This document shows, one piece after another, positions 35,843 to 45,074 of a stretch of DNA of 64,000 nt; position 1 is the first letter of the stretch, and every line of letters begins with the position of its first letter. The DNA is from an uncultured Bacteroidales bacterium. Its GTDB lineage: Bacteria; Bacteroidota; Bacteroidia; Bacteroidales; F082. The stretch spans positions 620,001 to 684,000 of the forward strand of contig CAMYXP010000001.1 of the NCBI GenBank assembly GCA_947303085.1, read 5' to 3'. Under the pieces are notes generated by a model. That model saw only the letters and a program-made list of their open reading frames with translations. It did no database searches and was not told the origin of the DNA. Made by a program: the position numbers and the translations under genes.

Positions 35843-38704
35843 ATGATTAACAACAACTTCATTAAACGTCACAATGGCCCGACAGAAGCAGATGTTGAAA
35901 AAATGCTCAAGGTCATAGGCGTGAAATCGACCGAACAGCTCGTCGATGAGATTATTTCTCCGGATATTCGTCTGAAAAAAGACCTCAATATCGGTCGCGG
36001 AATGAACGAATACGAATGCATCAGCCATCTCAAGGCTCTCGGCGCAAAGAACAAACAGTTCCGCAGCTACATCGGAATGGGTTACTACAATGTAATCACT
36101 CCAGGTGTCATCACACGTAACATCCTTGAGAATCCAGGTTGGTACACATCATATACTCCATATCAGGCTGAGGTTTCACAGGGCCGTCTCGAGGCTTTGC
36201 TCAACTTCCAGACTGTTATCAGCGACATGACTGCTATGCCATTGGCAAACGCTTCATTGCTCGACGAGGCTACAGCAGCTGCTGAGACAATGCTCATGTT
36301 CTACCACGAGCGTACACGTGCTCAGGTGAAAGCCGATGTCAAGAAGATTTTCGTGGCTAACGACATGTTCCCACAGACAATCGAGGTCATCAAGACAAGA
36401 GCTCATTTTCTCGGAATCGAAGTCGTTGTTGACGATATCAAGAACTTCAGCGCAGGCGAGGAATACTTCGGCGTAATCGTACAGAATCCTAACCAGTTCG
36501 GTGAAGTCATCGACTATCGCGAGTCAGTGAAAGCTTGGAAAGAAAAAGGCATGCAGGTTGGTGTCGCAGCCGACTTGATGAGCTTAGCTCTTATCACACC
36601 TCCAGGCAAATGGGGTGCTGACGTGGTGTTCGGTAGCAACCAGCGCTTCGGCTTGCCGATGGGCTTCGGCGGTCCTCACGCAGGATACTTCGCAACAACA
36701 GAAGCTTACAAACGTTCGATGCCAGGCCGTATTATAGGTATCTCGAAAGATGCTCTCGGCAACCCGGCTTATCGTCTCGCATTGCAGACACGTGAGCAGC
36801 ACATCAAACGTGAGAAAGCAACATCGAACATCTGCACAGCACAGGCATTATTAGCCATCATGTCAGGATTCTACGCAATCTATCACGGACAAGAAGGAAT
36901 CAAGGAAATTGCACATCATATCAACTGCCTCGCCGGTAAACTCGCCAAGGAATTGGAGAAATACGGCGTGAAACAGCTCAACAAATACTTCTTCGACACA
37001 TTGTTGTTCGAGTTGCCGGAAGGCGCTTGCACATGCAAAGTGAAGGAAGCCGCTGAGAAACACTGCATGAACTTCCGTATCATCGACAAGCAGCACTTCG
37101 GTATCAGCATCGATGAGACAACATGCCGCGAAGACCTCGACGAAATCGGAATGGTCATCGCTGAAGCTCTCGGCAAGGCACATCAGCCACTCGTTTGCGA
37201 CCCTAACTGCCAGAATTTCTGCGGCATCCAGGAAGGCATGAGAAGAACCTCAGCATTCCTGACAGCTCCAGTGTTCTCGAAGTATCGCAGCGAGACCGAC
37301 ATGATGCGTTACATGAAACAGCTCGAGAACCGCGACCTCAGCTTGAACCGTTGCATGATTCCTCTTGGCTCATGCACAATGAAGCTGAACCCTGCAACAT
37401 CAATGTTCGCACTTAGCTGGCCAGAATTCGGTAACATCCACCCATTCGTGCCGGCAGAACAGGCTGAAGGTTATCTTGAGATGATCAAAGAGATGGAGAA
37501 AGACCTCTGCGAAATCACAGGTTTCAAAGGCATCTCATTCATGCCTAACTCAGGCGCTAGCGGAGAATACGCAGGCTTGATGACCATCCGCCGTTACCAG
37601 GAGGCTAAGGGTGAAGGTCAGCGTAACATCTGCTTGATCCCAGCATCAGCACACGGAACCAACCCTGCATCAGCAGCCATGGCAGGTCTGCAAGTCGTCG
37701 TCGTGAAATGCGATGAGCACGGTAACATCGACCTCGCTGACGCTAAGGAGAAAGCCGAGCAATACAAGGACACTCTCGCCGCATTCATGGTGACATATCC
37801 TTCAACACACGGTATCTATGAAGACGGCATCCGCACCCTCGTGAAACTCGTTCACGACAACGGCGGTCAGGTCTACATGGACGGTGCTAACATGAACGCA
37901 CAGGTCGGCCTCACATGCCCAGGTTTCATTGGTGCTGACGTATGCCACCTCAACCTGCACAAGACATTCGCTATCCCTCACGGCGGTGGCGGTCCTGGTG
38001 TTGGCCCTATCGGTGTTGCAGAACACCTCGTCCCGTTCCTGCCAAGCCACGTCTGCTTCAAGACTGGCGGCGAGAAACAGATGGGCGCAGTGTCAGCGGC
38101 TCCATTCGGAAGCGCACAGATCCTCACAATCACCTACTGCTACCTCAAGATGTTGGGCGGCGAAGGTCTGAAGAAAGCTACAATGGGCGCTATCCTCAAT
38201 GCTAACTACCTGAAAGACAGACTCAAAGATTACTATCCGATTCTCTATACCGGCAACCACGGTCACGTTGCACACGAGATGATTCTCGACATCAACCAGA
38301 TCAACAAGACAACAGGTGTTGCCGCTATCGACATCGCAAAACGTTTGATGGACTACGGCTTCCACGCACCGACAGTGGCATTCCCGGTTCACGAGACTTT
38401 GATGGTCGAACCTACCGAGAGCGAGCCGTTGGCCGAACTCGACAGATTCGTCGACGCTATGATCAAGATCCGTCAGGAAATCAAAGACATCGAAGATGGC
38501 AAGGCACCTCAGGGCGACAACATCATCTCACACGCTCCTTACACAGCCGAGATGTTGATGGCCAACGAATGGAATTTCCCATTCAGCCGTGAAGAAGCTG
38601 GCTTCCCATTGAAGAGCGACGTCCAGGATAAATACTTCCCGCACGTCACCAGAATCGACGACGCCTTCGGCGACAGAAATCTGGTTTGCAGAGTAATGGA
38701 GTAG
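35843..38704 (+). CDS. gcvP: Glycine dehydrogenase (aminomethyl-transferring), P-protein
   Basis: The pyridoxal-phosphate decarboxylase of the glycine cleavage system, 953 residues from ATG 35843 (MINNNFIKRHNGPTEAD). N-terminal half: FRSYIGMGYYNVITPGVI, PYQAEVSQGRLEALLNFQT, FGGPHAGYFA. C-terminal half: LGSCTMKLNPA, SAHGTNPASAAMAG, and the PLP lysine in LNLHKTFAIPHGGGGPG. It is the single-chain type with both halves present. Codons ending in A or C are strongly favoured compared with neighbours, which suggests high expression (inference). It is alone; gcvH and gcvT are not in the window. Confidence 0.97.
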   Translation: MINNNFIKRHNGPTEADVEKMLKVIGVKSTEQLVDEIISPDIRLKKDLNIGRGMNEYECISHLKALGAKNKQFRSYIGMGYYNVITPGVITRNILENPGWYTSYTPYQAEVSQGRLEALLNFQTVISDMTAMPLANASLLDEATAAAETMLMFYHERTRAQVKADVKKIFVANDMFPQTIEVIKTRAHFLGIEVVVDDIKNFSAGEEYFGVIVQNPNQFGEVIDYRESVKAWKEKGMQVGVAADLMSLALITPPGKWGADVVFGSNQRFGLPMGFGGPHAGYFATTEAYKRSMPGRIIGISKDALGNPAYRLALQTREQHIKREKATSNICTAQALLAIMSGFYAIYHGQEGIKEIAHHINCLAGKLAKELEKYGVKQLNKYFFDTLLFELPEGACTCKVKEAAEKHCMNFRIIDKQHFGISIDETTCREDLDEIGMVIAEALGKAHQPLVCDPNCQNFCGIQEGMRRTSAFLTAPVFSKYRSETDMMRYMKQLENRDLSLNRCMIPLGSCTMKLNPATSMFALSWPEFGNIHPFVPAEQAEGYLEMIKEMEKDLCEITGFKGISFMPNSGASGEYAGLMTIRRYQEAKGEGQRNICLIPASAHGTNPASAAMAGLQVVVVKCDEHGNIDLADAKEKAEQYKDTLAAFMVTYPSTHGIYEDGIRTLVKLVHDNGGQVYMDGANMNAQVGLTCPGFIGADVCHLNLHKTFAIPHGGGGPGVGPIGVAEHLVPFLPSHVCFKTGGEKQMGAVSAAPFGSAQILTITYCYLKMLGGEGLKKATMGAILNANYLKDRLKDYYPILYTGNHGHVAHEMILDINQINKTTGVAAIDIAKRLMDYGFHAPTVAFPVHETLMVEPTESEPLAELDRFVDAMIKIRQEIKDIEDGKAPQGDNIISHAPYTAEMLMANEWNFPFSREEAGFPLKSDVQDKYFPHVTRIDDAFGDRNLVCRVME

Positions 38705-38705
38705 T

Positions 38706-38737
38706 CGTCATTTCGACCGAAGTGGAGAAATCTCCAC
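38706..38737 (+). repeat. Dispersed CGTCATTTCGA element, copy 2
   Basis: CGTCATTTCGACCGAAGTGG then AGAAATCTCC, starting two bases after the gcvP stop codon. Confidence 0.8.
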
Positions 38738-38746
38738 CTATAATTG

Positions 38747-38780
38747 TAGAGACGTCATATTATGGCGTCTCTATTTTTTT
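38747..38780 (+). terminator. Rho-independent terminator after gcvP
   Basis: TAGAGACG (38747-38754) pairs with CGTCTCTA (38766-38773), with further pairing in the loop, followed by seven T. Confidence 0.88.
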
Positions 38781-38802
38781 ATCCACAAACCTTATAAACA
38801 AA

Positions 38803-38830
38803 CAGAGCCGCTTCCTCGGAAGCGGCTCTG
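38803..38830 (-). terminator. Terminator hairpin of the large T9SS cargo gene
   Basis: A perfect 13-bp stem (CAGAGCCGCTTCC / GGAAGCGGCTCTG). On the minus strand it is followed by a T-rich stretch and lies 21 bp after the stop of the 38852-44746 gene. Convergent with the gcvP terminator. Confidence 0.85.
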
Positions 38831-38851
38831 CCAATAGCCAATGGCCAAAAG

Positions 38852-41800
38852 CTATCTTCTCACAACCACCTTGATACCTGTCATCTCCTTGCCGTCGGCG
38901 ATTCTTACAATGTAAACGCCGTCAGTGAGGTTGTGACGAATCACGTTGACGCCTGTTGACGCATTTGCGCTCAGTACGTTCTGGCCAACCAAATTGAACA
39001 CGGTTACGTTTAATGCACCGTTACCGTTGTTAACAATCATGAGCTCGTTGTAGCTGTTCCAGACATCGACATTCAACGATGCTTCAGCTGTTATGACGCT
39101 TGAACCGATCTCGGCTGTAACCAAGATATCGTCGACCTCCCAAGCTGACGCACCTTCCTCGATAGTGCTGATGTATCTGAACGCGATGTGGCAATTCTCG
39201 CCAGTGAAATCGTTGAGTGAAATCTCACCCGACTCAGTCCATGTGTAGTTGCCTTCCGATGCGATGTAATCCAATGGCTCCCATGTTGCAGCTGTCGGAT
39301 CCTGGCCGTCATAATCGGTGCTGATGTAGAGCTCGAGTGCCGGACCGTCAAACTTGGTTGCATTTCTGAATGTCAAGGTGACATTCTGATAATCGCGTGC
39401 GTTGAGGTTGAAGGCAGGGGAGATGCACCACTGCTCATTGTCGACATCGTCGCCGTAACCATTGGCGTTGGCGTAATGGTTACCGCTGTACTGACCAATG
39501 GTCCATGGCTTGTTGCCTGCCACTGTCACAAATGTCCAGCCGTTCATTTCGCCTTCCCAGTCTTGGTTCAAGAGGACAATGACATCAGTGATGATGACGT
39601 AGTTGGCTGTAGCAATGCCGCTGTTGTCGTAGCCTTCCATCATCGCGATAGCCTTGATTGTCACGTCGCTGTCAACATGGATGGCTTCGGTGTAAACTGT
39701 CGATTCTGCTGTAGGATCGCTGCCGTCGGTGGTGTAGTAAATAGTAGCACCTTCTGTTGCGCAGTTAATCTCAATATCAATTTCTTCATAATATGTGCCT
39801 GATGCCATGCTGAAGACAGGTGTAGCCACTGTTGGTGTGACAACGCCGCCGCTTACAAACAGGTCGAGGAAGAAGTTGTAGTCAGCGCTTGTCATGTTGC
39901 TTGTCGAATAAGCACCGAACTTGTGCGAAGCATTCTTTGCAATACCACGATTTGTGGTCTCACCGTTGGTGATGACGAAGCCTGTGTAGTTAGGAATCAT
40001 TGCGCCTTCTTCTGATGTCATAAGTGCTATGTTCCATTCAGTCTGAACGTTGCCTGAGAAGTTGGTGCTGCTGCTGTAGCCGAGTGAGTCGCCTTCTGCG
40101 TTCACGAGTGTGATGACGTCACCGTTCATAATCACGTTCCACAGATATGTGTCAGCATTGTCTGCAATCTCCGCAGGGAGTTTCTCAACGCCACCGTCAT
40201 TCACTGATGTGAAGAGCACGCCGTCTGGCTTGCCTGTCACGACTGCCGGCATTGCATAGTAGCCGTCACCGACTGTCACGTCGTAACGTGATGCGAGGAT
40301 AACCTGATCGCCATCGTGCAAGTCGGCGAGAGCGTAGATTCTGTTCCAGTCGCCACCTGGCTGTGGTTGCTCTGTAACTGTACCGCTCAATGTCACAGTT
40401 GCTTCATTGCCTGATGATGCATTGATGTTGACAGCCTCGGTGTACTGACCGACTTCAGTACCATTCATTCTTACATAGATTGTGGTAGCTTCAAGATTTG
40501 TGACATCTTCGAAGAAAATCTGGGAGTCATAATTCTCATCATCGAGAGAAATCTCAAATGGACTTGCAACGGTAACGTTGATGCTACCTGTTGTTCCACC
40601 TGGAGCTGGCGTGATGTTACCTGCTGTCAAGACGAATGTCTGTGATGCTGAAGGCCCTTCGCCAATACGGTGTGTGAATCCGTTCAAAGCGCTAGGTGTC
40701 ACTGTCAGATATGGCTCTGAGGTGAATCCCATCAAAGTAATATCGTCAATCTCCCAAGCCGCAGCCTCTGTCTCTGTTGAGGTGTACTTGAATCCGATGT
40801 AGCAGTTGTCGCCAGTGAATGTTGACAAGTCGATGCTTCCTGACTCAGTCCATGTGTATGAACCTGTCGACTTGTTGAACTCGAGTTCGCTCCATGTCGC
40901 TGTGGCAGGTGTCTCGCCGTTGTAGTTGTTCGAGAAGAACAATTGTACATCCGGACCGTTGTAGTTCTTAGCGTTTCTGAAGCTTAAGCTTGCATTGCTG
41001 TAAACGTTGAGGTCGAAAGCAGGGGAGATGCACCATTGCTCGTTCACTCCGCCGTTGTAACCGTTAGCGTATGCGTAGTGGTTGCCGCTGTATTGTGCGA
41101 TAGTCCAGGCATTGCCGCCTTCAACTGTCACAAATGTCCAGCCGTTCATGTCGCCTTCCCAATCTTGGTTGAAGATGGTCACTGCACCTAATATAATAGT
41201 GTATTCAGCTGTCGCGATGTTGCTGTTCTCATAGCCTTCCTTCATGGCGATGGCCTTGATTGTCATGCTTTCAGCCACTGCGATAGGCTCGGTGTAAACA
41301 GCGCTTTCTGCTGTAGGGTCGCTGCCGTCGGTTGTGTAGTAAATAGTGGCATCTGCTGTGATGCATGCCAATGTGACTTCCTGCTCCTCATAGTATGTTC
41401 CTGCCTCTGGAGCGAATGTCGGTGTGGCGCATGTGAGTGTGCCACCGCCTGCTGTGGCGAAGATATCAATGAAGAAGTTGTAGTTGTCGGCAGCCATGTT
41501 CTGTGTGTGGTACGGACCGAAGTTATGGTTGCTGTTCAACGCAAACGCTCTAATTGGGGTGTTGACGTTGTTGATGACAAATGCCGAATATTCAGGAACC
41601 ATTGCTGTGGCTTCTGAAGTCTGGTAGGTGATAGCCCATGCAATGTTGTCGCCGCCTGTAGCGAAGTTGGTGCTGCTGGTGTAGCCGAGAACGTCGCCGT
41701 TGGCGTTGGTGAAGGTGTAGCCACCGTCAACAATACCTACTGTCCAGTAGTATGTCTCTTCCTCGTCAGCGATTTCGGCTGGCAGAACCTCGCTGTCGGT

Positions 41801-44746
41801 TGTCTCGCTTGTAAACAAAACACCCGTTGGCTTGCCCGATGCCTGTGCTGTCATTGCATAATATTGATTGGCATTCTCGTCGAAACGTGCAGCGAAGATC
41901 ACCTTGGAGCCGTCGGTAAGTGCCGAGATGTCTGAAATTCTTGTGTAATCGCCTGTTGGCTGTGGCTGCTCGCCTGTCACATTACCAGTCAAGTTGAATG
42001 TGATGTCATCAACTTCCGCCTGGTTGATTGTCAAGCTTTCGTTGTATTCACCAACTGCAAGACCTGCTTTCAATCTCACCTTGATGGTGTAGTTGTAAGT
42101 GCCTGAGCCTGAGTTGATTGTGATGGTGTTCTCCGGATAGAAATAGTCGCCTGGGAACGATGAAATCTCATAGCTCTCCGATGAATGGATGTATGTAGGA
42201 GCTGTGAGGCTTCTGCCTGTGATGTTGAATGTCTTCACTATTGAAGGACCTTCGTCAACCACGTATGTGAATCCCGACAGAGATGAAGGGGTGACAAACA
42301 CTCCTGCAGGATGTGTGTATGTTACATCGGCTGCGCTGTTGACGCGGAGCTGTGGAGCGTTGTAGCAACCGATAACGCCTGTCACTGTCACCATGTCGCC
42401 TTCCTCAAGACCTGCGACCACTGGTAACTTATAGATGTTCAAAGTGCTTTCGCCTTGTGTGATAGGTGTGTTGTTGTTATTGTTGATAGTGCCGATTGTA
42501 GCGTCGACAATCTGAACGCGTGTCGACTGCAGCATCTGTGTGCCAGCATGGTCAGCCAAAATTTCAGCGATGGTCTTCACCGCCACTGGAAGTGGGTTAC
42601 CTGTCGAAACAATAACAAACTGGTTGGCTGCACCGCCGTTAATTGAGGTGAGCTCAACGAGACCGTTGTAAACAGTCTTCTTACCGTATGCCAACACCAT
42701 GTCGCCAACAGCCAATGTTGAAGGAACGGTGTTGTTGTTCAAATACAAGTCGATACCTGCTGTAGCGTCTTGTGCATACACGTTTCTGCCTTCGATGAAT
42801 GTCACAACGCCTTGCACCAAAGCATATTCGTTGTTAGCCAACGTTCTTGCCTCGGCCATCGTCATCTGCTCGATGATGGTGTATGTCGCTGATGTCACGT
42901 CGCTGTTGTTCATTCCGGCTTTCACTGCCAATGCCTTAACTGTTGTTGTGGCGCTTACCATGAATGCTTCTGAATAAACTGTGCTGCTTGTCGTAGGATC
43001 TGTGCCGTCCAATGTGTAATAAATTGTGGCTTCTTCTGTGGCGCAGGCAATTGTCACCTCCTGCGCTGTGATGTATGTGCCTGTCGCAGGTGTGAATGTA
43101 GGATTTGCTACATGTGCCAACTCTGTGAATGTGGCGTTAACTGTCACATCTGATGCCGGCATTGTAAACTGCATCGTTGTCTGGTCGATGTCGATAACAC
43201 TGCTGCCATAACTGTATGTCAATGTTGCCAATTCATATCCTGAATATGGTGTTGCTGTCACAGTGATTGTTGCGCCTTCCAATGCCGATGTCGGGTCTGT
43301 TGTAACCGAACCATTGGCGATGCCTGTGGCCACATTGACATTATAATATGTAGGTAATGCCTCAATGATGTCATCAGTCGATCTTGGGAAAATCTGTTTT
43401 GTGGCATTATAGCATCCAACCAATCCGATGATATCGGCGTTTTCACCTGCTGTGACCTGCAGACCTGCCAAAACTTTGAATGAGTCGTAGCATGTCATGC
43501 TGCTCTCACCTTGTGTGAATGTTGTGGTTCTGTTTGCCGAGTTATTTGTTGCAAATGTGTGATTCTCGTCAAATGTGATGCCTTCAATCTTCACCAAGCG
43601 ATCTGCGTATGTGCTGTAATCGGCAAGAATCTCAGCCACTGTCACCACTGTCGGCTGTACTGCTGTGCCTGCGACGCCTTCAGGGAATGTCGAGGTAGGC
43701 TTGAACTCCATGGTTCCATTATAGAGCTGCGATGTTCCAAAAACTCCACCGCTGATGACGTCGCCGTTGTTATAGGTCTTACCCAAACTTCCGTAAATCA
43801 AAAGTCCGCCTGTTGCATCCTGCACATATAATGTTGTTCCATTCTGGAACACAGCTGTCAAATCACCCGAAATACCTGATACAACAGAGCTTGTAGCTGT
43901 ATGAGCGGCCTTCCATGCTGCGATGTTTGCATAAACTTCAGGGAAATTATAAACTGCTGTCGCAATGCTACTGTTGTTCATTCCCGACTTCACAGCCATT
44001 GCCTTCACTGTTGTAGTCTCGCTGATTGCGATAGGAGTGGAGTACACCGAACTGCTTGTCGTAGGTGCCGAGCCGTCCAAAGTGTAATAAATCGTTGCAC
44101 CTGTAGTCTCGCAATTGATCGTTACATTCTGTGTTGTCGTATATGATCCAGCCGCTGGTGAGAACGTCGGAGTGGCGACGCTCTCCATGCCACCGCTCTC
44201 TTTGTAAAACTCAGCTTTTACAAACTGTAAATACTTGTTGCTTGTCTGTGTTATTGTAATGTTGTATATGATTTTATAATACATGCCGGTCCAATCGGTA
44301 GCCGCAGGTCTGTTGAATGTCGTTGTCGAACTGGCAGCAAAATCTCCTGTCAATGTGCTTGTTGGATTGCTGAAGTCAGCATTCGCTGAAACAATCAAAG
44401 TCATTGAGTTGACGGTGACATTAGCCGCTGTTCCATGTGTTACAACAATTTTGGTGATGTTGTCCGACATTGCGTCCGTAGAGTACACAGGACGGTCAAC
44501 ACTGCTTAAGCTTTTACCACCAATACGCCATGGATTCATGGTGGTGTTACCGGTCACCATCCATGTCATGTCGTTTTGCGTAATTTCACTTTCAGCTGCA
44601 TAACCTGACGAACCTCCTGTTATTGTGCCGTCCAAAGTGTATACAACTTCTTCGGTTCTTGTCTGTCCTCTCATCCCTAATGGCTGAGCGACTAATGCCA
44701 GCATCATTAAAAATGCCGCCATCAAATAAGTAAATCTTTGTTTCAT
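38852..44746 (-). CDS. Giant modular T9SS cargo protein
   Basis: 1964 residues with a Sec signal (MKQRFTYLMAAFLMMLALVAQ). Rough order: N-terminal beta-rich domain (30-187); CHB_HEX_C-type domain (188-270); DUF5689/OB-like domain (271-465); InlB-B-repeat-like domain (466-545); second CHB_HEX_C (546-627); second OB-like (628-815); Ig-like (816-930); a block with SKVIFAARFDENANQYYAM (930-1105); third CHB_HEX_C (ATIYYTTDGSDPTAES); choice-of-anchor-J-like domain (FNQDWEGDMNGWTFVTV); Ig-like; a second copy of the block, CHB_HEX_C and anchor-J trio; and a type A T9SS C-terminal sorting domain (VFNLVGQNVLS...GVYIVRI). It should be secreted and fixed to the surface. No catalytic domain is evident; the anchor-J and CHB domains suggest glycan or matrix binding. 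Confidence 0.88.
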   Translation of the reverse strand: MKQRFTYLMAAFLMMLALVAQPLGMRGQTRTEEVVYTLDGTITGGSSGYAAESEITQNDMTWMVTGNTTMNPWRIGGKSLSSVDRPVYSTDAMSDNITKIVVTHGTAANVTVNSMTLIVSANADFSNPTSTLTGDFAASSTTTFNRPAATDWTGMYYKIIYNITITQTSNKYLQFVKAEFYKESGGMESVATPTFSPAAGSYTTTQNVTINCETTGATIYYTLDGSAPTTSSSVYSTPIAISETTTVKAMAVKSGMNNSSIATAVYNFPEVYANIAAWKAAHTATSSVVSGISGDLTAVFQNGTTLYVQDATGGLLIYGSLGKTYNNGDVISGGVFGTSQLYNGTMEFKPTSTFPEGVAGTAVQPTVVTVAEILADYSTYADRLVKIEGITFDENHTFATNNSANRTTTFTQGESSMTCYDSFKVLAGLQVTAGENADIIGLVGCYNATKQIFPRSTDDIIEALPTYYNVNVATGIANGSVTTDPTSALEGATITVTATPYSGYELATLTYSYGSSVIDIDQTTMQFTMPASDVTVNATFTELAHVANPTFTPATGTYITAQEVTIACATEEATIYYTLDGTDPTTSSTVYSEAFMVSATTTVKALAVKAGMNNSDVTSATYTIIEQMTMAEARTLANNEYALVQGVVTFIEGRNVYAQDATAGIDLYLNNNTVPSTLAVGDMVLAYGKKTVYNGLVELTSINGGAANQFVIVSTGNPLPVAVKTIAEILADHAGTQMLQSTRVQIVDATIGTINNNNNTPITQGESTLNIYKLPVVAGLEEGDMVTVTGVIGCYNAPQLRVNSAADVTYTHPAGVFVTPSSLSGFTYVVDEGPSIVKTFNITGRSLTAPTYIHSSESYEISSFPGDYFYPENTITINSGSGTYNYTIKVRLKAGLAVGEYNESLTINQAEVDDITFNLTGNVTGEQPQPTGDYTRISDISALTDGSKVIFAARFDENANQYYAMTAQASGKPTGVLFTSETTDSEVLPAEIADEEETYYWTVGIVDGGYTFTNANGDVLGYTSSTNFATGGDNIAWAITYQTSEATAMVPEYSAFVINNVNTPIRAFALNSNHNFGPYHTQNMAADNYNFFIDIFATAGGGTLTCATPTFAPEAGTYYEEQEVTLACITADATIYYTTDGSDPTAESAVYTEPIAVAESMTIKAIAMKEGYENSNIATAEYTIILGAVTIFNQDWEGDMNGWTFVTVEGGNAWTIAQYSGNHYAYANGYNGGVNEQWCISPAFDLNVYSNASLSFRNAKNYNGPDVQLFFSNNYNGETPATATWSELEFNKSTGSYTWTESGSIDLSTFTGDNCYIGFKYTSTETEAAAWEIDDITLMGFTSEPYLTVTPSALNGFTHRIGEGPSASQTFVLTAGNITPAPGGTTGSINVTVASPFEISLDDENYDSQIFFEDVTNLEATTIYVRMNGTEVGQYTEAVNINASSGNEATVTLSGTVTEQPQPGGDWNRIYALADLHDGDQVILASRYDVTVGDGYYAMPAVVTGKPDGVLFTSVNDGGVEKLPAEIADNADTYLWNVIMNGDVITLVNAEGDSLGYSSSTNFSGNVQTEWNIALMTSEEGAMIPNYTGFVITNGETTNRGIAKNASHKFGAYSTSNMTSADYNFFLDLFVSGGVVTPTVATPVFSMASGTYYEEIDIEINCATEGATIYYTTDGSDPTAESTVYTEAIHVDSDVTIKAIAMMEGYDNSGIATANYVIITDVIVLLNQDWEGEMNGWTFVTVAGNKPWTIGQYSGNHYANANGYGDDVDNEQWCISPAFNLNARDYQNVTLTFRNATKFDGPALELYISTDYDGQDPTAATWEPLDYIASEGNYTWTESGEISLNDFTGENCHIAFRYISTIEEGASAWEVDDILVTAEIGSSVITAEASLNVDVWNSYNELMIVNNGNGALNVTVFNLVGQNVLSANASTGVNVIRHNLTDGVYIVRIADGKEMTGIKVVVRR

Positions 44747-44836
44747 TTTAAGTTAATTTAATTAATTATTTCTTTAATATTCAATTACTTATCCTGTTAT
44801 TAATAATTATCCTATTTCGGATAATAATCAATCTTG

Positions 44837-44844
44837 CAAAGATA
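44837..44844 (-). promoter_or_regulatory. TAnnTTTG -7 element for the large T9SS cargo
   Basis: Minus-strand TATCTTTG followed by C, about 90 nt before the ATG. The message would begin just before the ATTATCC/GGATAAT hairpin. Confidence 0.6.
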
Positions 44845-44950
44845 TAAAATCCCCTCGGTTTTTAGCCCCTATTTATAATAAATTAATAAATAAGTTATCA
44901 ACAAAATGTTGATAACTCGCCCAAATCACAAAGTTATCAACAATTTTATA

Positions 44951-45024
44951 GTTTTAAGACCAGATAAAAATCAGGCCTAGGGTGAGCGTAGCTTATCCAG
45001 ACTGATTTTTTCTGGTCTTAAAAC
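44951..45024. repeat. Long imperfect hairpin between cargo gene and TIGR02757
   Basis: The left arm GTTTTAAGACCAGATAAAAA (44951-44974 in full) is the reverse complement of 45002-45024 apart from one extra base; the 27-nt loop holds most of a 29-bp repeat unit. It may terminate the TIGR02757 message, though no clean U-tract follows. Confidence 0.75.
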
Positions 45025-45071
45025 CACCATAATTTTATAAAGAAAATCAGGCCTAGGGTGAGTGTAGCTTA
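44967..45071. repeat. 29-bp direct repeat pair
   Basis: Two copies (44967-44995, 45043-45071) share 28 of 29 bases, with core CAGGCCTAGGGTGAG and a C/T difference. They are 76 bp apart, one inside a hairpin loop and the other ending against the TIGR02757 stop codon. Confidence 0.85.
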
Positions 45072-45074
45072 ATA

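Larger units (their letters stand above)
44747..45074. other. 328-bp AT-rich intergenic region with hairpins and a repeated element
   Basis: It holds, from right to left: the second copy of a 29-bp direct repeat (45043-45071), a 23-bp-arm hairpin (44951-45024) that encloses the first copy (44967-44995), a perfect hairpin AGTTATCAAC/GTTGATAACT (44893-44917) with a third TTATCAACA at about 44933, the promoter of the large cargo gene, and a 7-bp hairpin ATTATCC/GGATAAT (44806-44825) at the expected 5' end of its message. No open frame of note. Confidence 0.75.
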
